DNA of 64,000 bases. Source: Paenibacillus sp. An7 (lineage in GTDB: Bacteria > Bacillota > Bacilli > Paenibacillales > Paenibacillaceae). Both the position numbers and the translations under genes were made by a program. Shown here one piece after another: positions 61,746-64,000 of this stretch. The notes below the pieces were generated by a model, which did not search any database, was not told the origin of the DNA, and was given only the letters and a program-made list of their open reading frames with translations. The stretch covers positions 268,065-332,064 of the forward strand of contig NZ_WTWX01000001.1 of assembly GCF_009870785.1 (NCBI RefSeq), written 5' to 3'. Position 1 is the first letter of the stretch; the number at the start of each line of letters is the position of its first letter.

Positions 61746-62069
61746 CTTTTTTCACCTCTCGCTAATATAGACGAAAAAAGCCTGAATAAAGGTTGCAGCA
61801 TTCTATTATCCTTCTCCTTATTCGATTAAACAGAAATCCCTTGTGAATTTCCTTAAACAACACAAAAAACTCACTCTTGTATAGTTACATCCCATACAAA
61901 AAGTGAGTTTTAATCAGATACCATTCATAAAAACGTACATCACCATAAATATCACCAGAGCGACCTAATACATACCATCGCTGATTGATAACTAAGGTGA
62001 ATCACGGATTGATACCCATAGCAGACAAAACGTGAAGAATTTAAAACGCCGAGGTTAAAGGAACTTTTC
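61746..62069. other. Intergenic gap, 324 bp
   Basis: The gap holds the terminator at 61866-61911 and the promoter region of the lipoprotein gene. Nothing else is recognised. Confidence 0.6.
61866..61911 (-). terminator. Terminator downstream of the YebC gene
   Basis: AAAACTCACT and AGTGAGTTTT with inner TTGTAT/ATACAA pairing. It is 158 bp past the yeeI stop; T-runs on both strands. Confidence 0.65.
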
Positions 62070-62792
62070 CTATTCTTCGTCGAACTCCACGTTGTGATAC
62101 ACCTGCTGCACATCTTCCAGATCTTCCAGCACATCGATCAGTTTCTCGAACTGAGCAAGTGCATCGCCTTCTAGAGATACGAAGGTTTGTGGAAGCATTG
62201 TAAGCTCGGCTACCGTAAACTCGGAAATGCCTGCATTTTTGAAAGCATCTTGTACAGCGTGAAATTGATCTGGTTCAGCGTACACGATAACAGAATCATC
62301 TTCTTCGATAATGTCACGTACATCAAGATCTGCTTCCATCAGCAGTTCAAGCACGTCATCCGCTGTTTTTCCTTCTACACCGATAACGGCTGTTGAATCA
62401 AACATGTAGTTTACGGAACCACTTACACCGAGGTTTCCTCCGTTTTTACTGAAAGTGGAACGTACTTCAGAAGCAGTACGATTCACGTTGTTCGTGAGGG
62501 CATCCACAATAACCATGGAACCGTTAGGTCCAAAACCTTCATAACGAAGTTCGTCAAAGTTTTCTTCGGAACCGCCTTTTGCTTTTTCCAGTGCGCGGTC
62601 GATGATCGCTTTTGGTACGTTATAAGTTTTGGCACGCTCAAGGACTACTTTCAGTGCACGGTTCGACTCAGGATCAGGTTCACCCTGGCGGGCAACTACA
62701 TATATTTCACGTCCAAATTTGGCATAGATTCGGCTAGTACTAGCGTCCTTATTTGCCTTTTTCTCTTTGATGTTATTCCATTTACGACCCAT
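62070..62792 (-). CDS. yeeI: YebC/PmpR/TACO1-family protein
   Basis: The 240-residue protein begins [20 protein letters not shown], followed by [11 protein letters not shown] and [20 protein letters not shown], all diagnostic of the family and close to B. subtilis YeeI. Members were first called DNA-binding regulators; work on relatives points to help in translating difficult peptide motifs. The ATG at 62792 is preferred over the upstream in-frame start. Confidence 0.93.
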   Translation of the reverse strand: MGRKWNNIKEKKANKDASTSRIYAKFGREIYVVARQGEPDPESNRALKVVLERAKTYNVPKAIIDRALEKAKGGSEENFDELRYEGFGPNGSMVIVDALTNNVNRTASEVRSTFSKNGGNLGVSGSVNYMFDSTAVIGVEGKTADDVLELLMEADLDVRDIIEEDDSVIVYAEPDQFHAVQDAFKNAGISEFTVAELTMLPQTFVSLEGDALAQFEKLIDVLEDLEDVQQVYHNVEFDEE

Positions 62793-62918
62793 AATATATC
62801 GCTCTCTTTCACTTAGAATCAGGCTCAATCCTTTCTATTATAGCTTTTATGGATTGAGTTGAAAAGTTTACACGTCACATTTCTTGTAAGGAATATATGA
62901 ACGGCATAAGGCCAAATT

Positions 62919-64000
62919 CTATTTTATTTTTATTTTGAACTCTCCTTTCGCAAATCCTGGGTATTCCTTTACCTTGAAAGACAAAGGCTGTTTATATTCC
63001 CTTTTTGGAATAGAGAACGTCATTTCGTGGCTCTCCGTGCTAGAATTCGCCCACATTAATAACTTAGCGTCGTTCATTGGGTATTCTTTACCCGCAGCAT
63101 CTGTGAATGTGTTATCTTCATTGAAAAATTGTACAAAAGGATTGAAATATGGATATTCCATCTGGTCATAAATTCCTTCTGCACTGATACTTACTTGCAT
63201 TTGATCTCCTGTTTCCTCTACCTTATCTAAGACGATGTGTGGACTTGGAGAGTGTATGGTCTCTACCGTCTCTGTATTAAATGTAAATACCTGATCTCGT
63301 TTACTCATAAAGAATCCTTTTGCTTCTAAAGTCAAAGACTCCGTTTGACAAAAATAAGGACTTTCAAAAAAATAAGTTCGCTCTCCTGTTGATAAGTCGC
63401 CCTGTACGGTCTCCATTCTTCTTTTGTAATCGGTATTATCACTTAATCTTACATCAATTAAATCATTGATCTGCATTGTATTATTTGGGTCTGCTGTGAC
63501 ATGTACTTTTGCTTGAAGAGGCGTAATGGTTACTTGATCAATGATCACTTTTTGACCATCTACTTCCATCTGCTTATCGACTGGAATGATCTCTCTCATA
63601 CCTGCAAAACGTTTTTTATCCACGGTAAATGGAATTTCATAATGATGACCAACCATATTCACTTTCAGAATTAACCGTTCCGGCATCGTCTGACCGTCTA
63701 ACAATCGAAAATCAAGTTTTTCATAAGTATCAACCGCTTCCTCAATCTCTTTTGGAAGAACACTTAATTGTTGCTCGCTGATCTTTTCTCCTTTTTCATT
63801 CGTCAATTCATAAGCGGCATAATCATTCGCTTTCCCTTCCCTCACTTTTGGTCCTTTTAGGGAATAGAGTATGAGAATCCGGTCTTCATCCGCAAGTATA
63901 CTTCCCACCGTAAACACGGTATCTTCCGATGTATCGGAAATTCCCACTTCTTGTAGAAAATCATGTTCCATTGCTTTTGCAAATAAGCTGTCATACCGAA
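62919..64000 (-). CDS. DUF4179-type anti-sigma-like protein, N-terminus beyond window
   Basis: The frame is open through the window end above the ATG at 63971 (…YDSLFAKAMEHDF), so the protein almost certainly continues upstream. The visible ~360 residues are beta-rich and end in YPGFAKGEFKIKIK. The stretch FTVGSILADEDRILILYSLKG is like the extracellular DUF4179 domain of Bacillota anti-sigma or sigma-linked membrane proteins. The membrane helix and any zinc-finger part would lie outside the window. Confidence 0.65.
   Translation of the reverse strand, partial: RYDSLFAKAMEHDFLQEVGISDTSEDTVFTVGSILADEDRILILYSLKGPKVREGKANDYAAYELTNEKGEKISEQQLSVLPKEIEEAVDTYEKLDFRLLDGQTMPERLILKVNMVGHHYEIPFTVDKKRFAGMREIIPVDKQMEVDGQKVIIDQVTITPLQAKVHVTADPNNTMQINDLIDVRLSDNTDYKRRMETVQGDLSTGERTYFFESPYFCQTESLTLEAKGFFMSKRDQVFTFNTETVETIHSPSPHIVLDKVEETGDQMQVSISAEGIYDQMEYPYFNPFVQFFNEDNTFTDAAGKEYPMNDAKLLMWANSSTESHEMTFSIPKREYKQPLSFKVKEYPGFAKGEFKIKIK

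Overview
The window is a 64 kb stretch of a low-to-mid GC Bacillota chromosome, most likely Paenibacillus or a close relative. Reasons: Bacillus-type ribosome binding sites, a T-box leader, a YjcZ-type mini-protein, a secreted protein with a copper-amine-oxidase N-terminal domain, B. subtilis-like FadR/FadN/FadF proteins and a KatE-type catalase. I see no rRNA, tRNA, CRISPR array, prophage or intact insertion sequence. Genus is inference; no 16S or marker tree could be run.

Layout. 1-2.7 kb: NAD salvage genes pncA-pncB plus an NrtR-type Nudix regulator, with the same 20-bp operator in front of both transcription units. 2.9-8.5 kb: a tightly coupled three-gene operon of a TerB_N/TerB_C protein, a BrxD-like P-loop ATPase and an Lhr/BrxHI-like helicase. 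This is the best candidate for an under-described stress or defence module. 8.9-21 kb: a PadR regulator coupled to an FtsW/RodA-like protein, then DUF2809, an aminotransferase, a GH88 hydrolase, a YjcZ mini-protein, a large secreted protein, an esterase, GrpB, a second FtsW-like protein and a LysR/SDR pair. 22-34 kb: leuA under a Leu T-box, MATE/AraC, a lipoprotein, GntR/CynX-type MFS, catalase HPII, a NupC transporter with a structured leader, and an aldo/keto reductase. 34-38.5 kb: a haem-stress module hssR-hssS-hrtB-hrtA with a recognisable HssR direct repeat. 38.7-45.8 kb: a radical SAM protein, PadR/MDR pump with twin palindromic operators, a SulP transporter beside a recombinase-like protein lacking catalytic residues, and a YCF48-like secreted propeller. 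45.9-59.4 kb: a fatty-acid beta-oxidation block (PaaI thioesterase, lcfA, fadE, fadA, fadN, fadF on minus; fadR, etfB, etfA on plus) around a perfect FadR operator. 59.6-64 kb: SGNH hydrolase, exonuclease III, a lipoprotein, a YebC/YeeI protein and part of a DUF4179 protein.

Repeats unexplained by genes: a family of small inverted-repeat elements in four copies of 23, 40, 51 and 118 bp, one of them inside the hrt promoter region; a terminator-like palindrome family in two full copies and one half copy; and a 0.7 kb repeat-rich non-coding insertion inside the fad gene cluster. All functional assignments come from reading motifs and from remembered family features; no database search was run.
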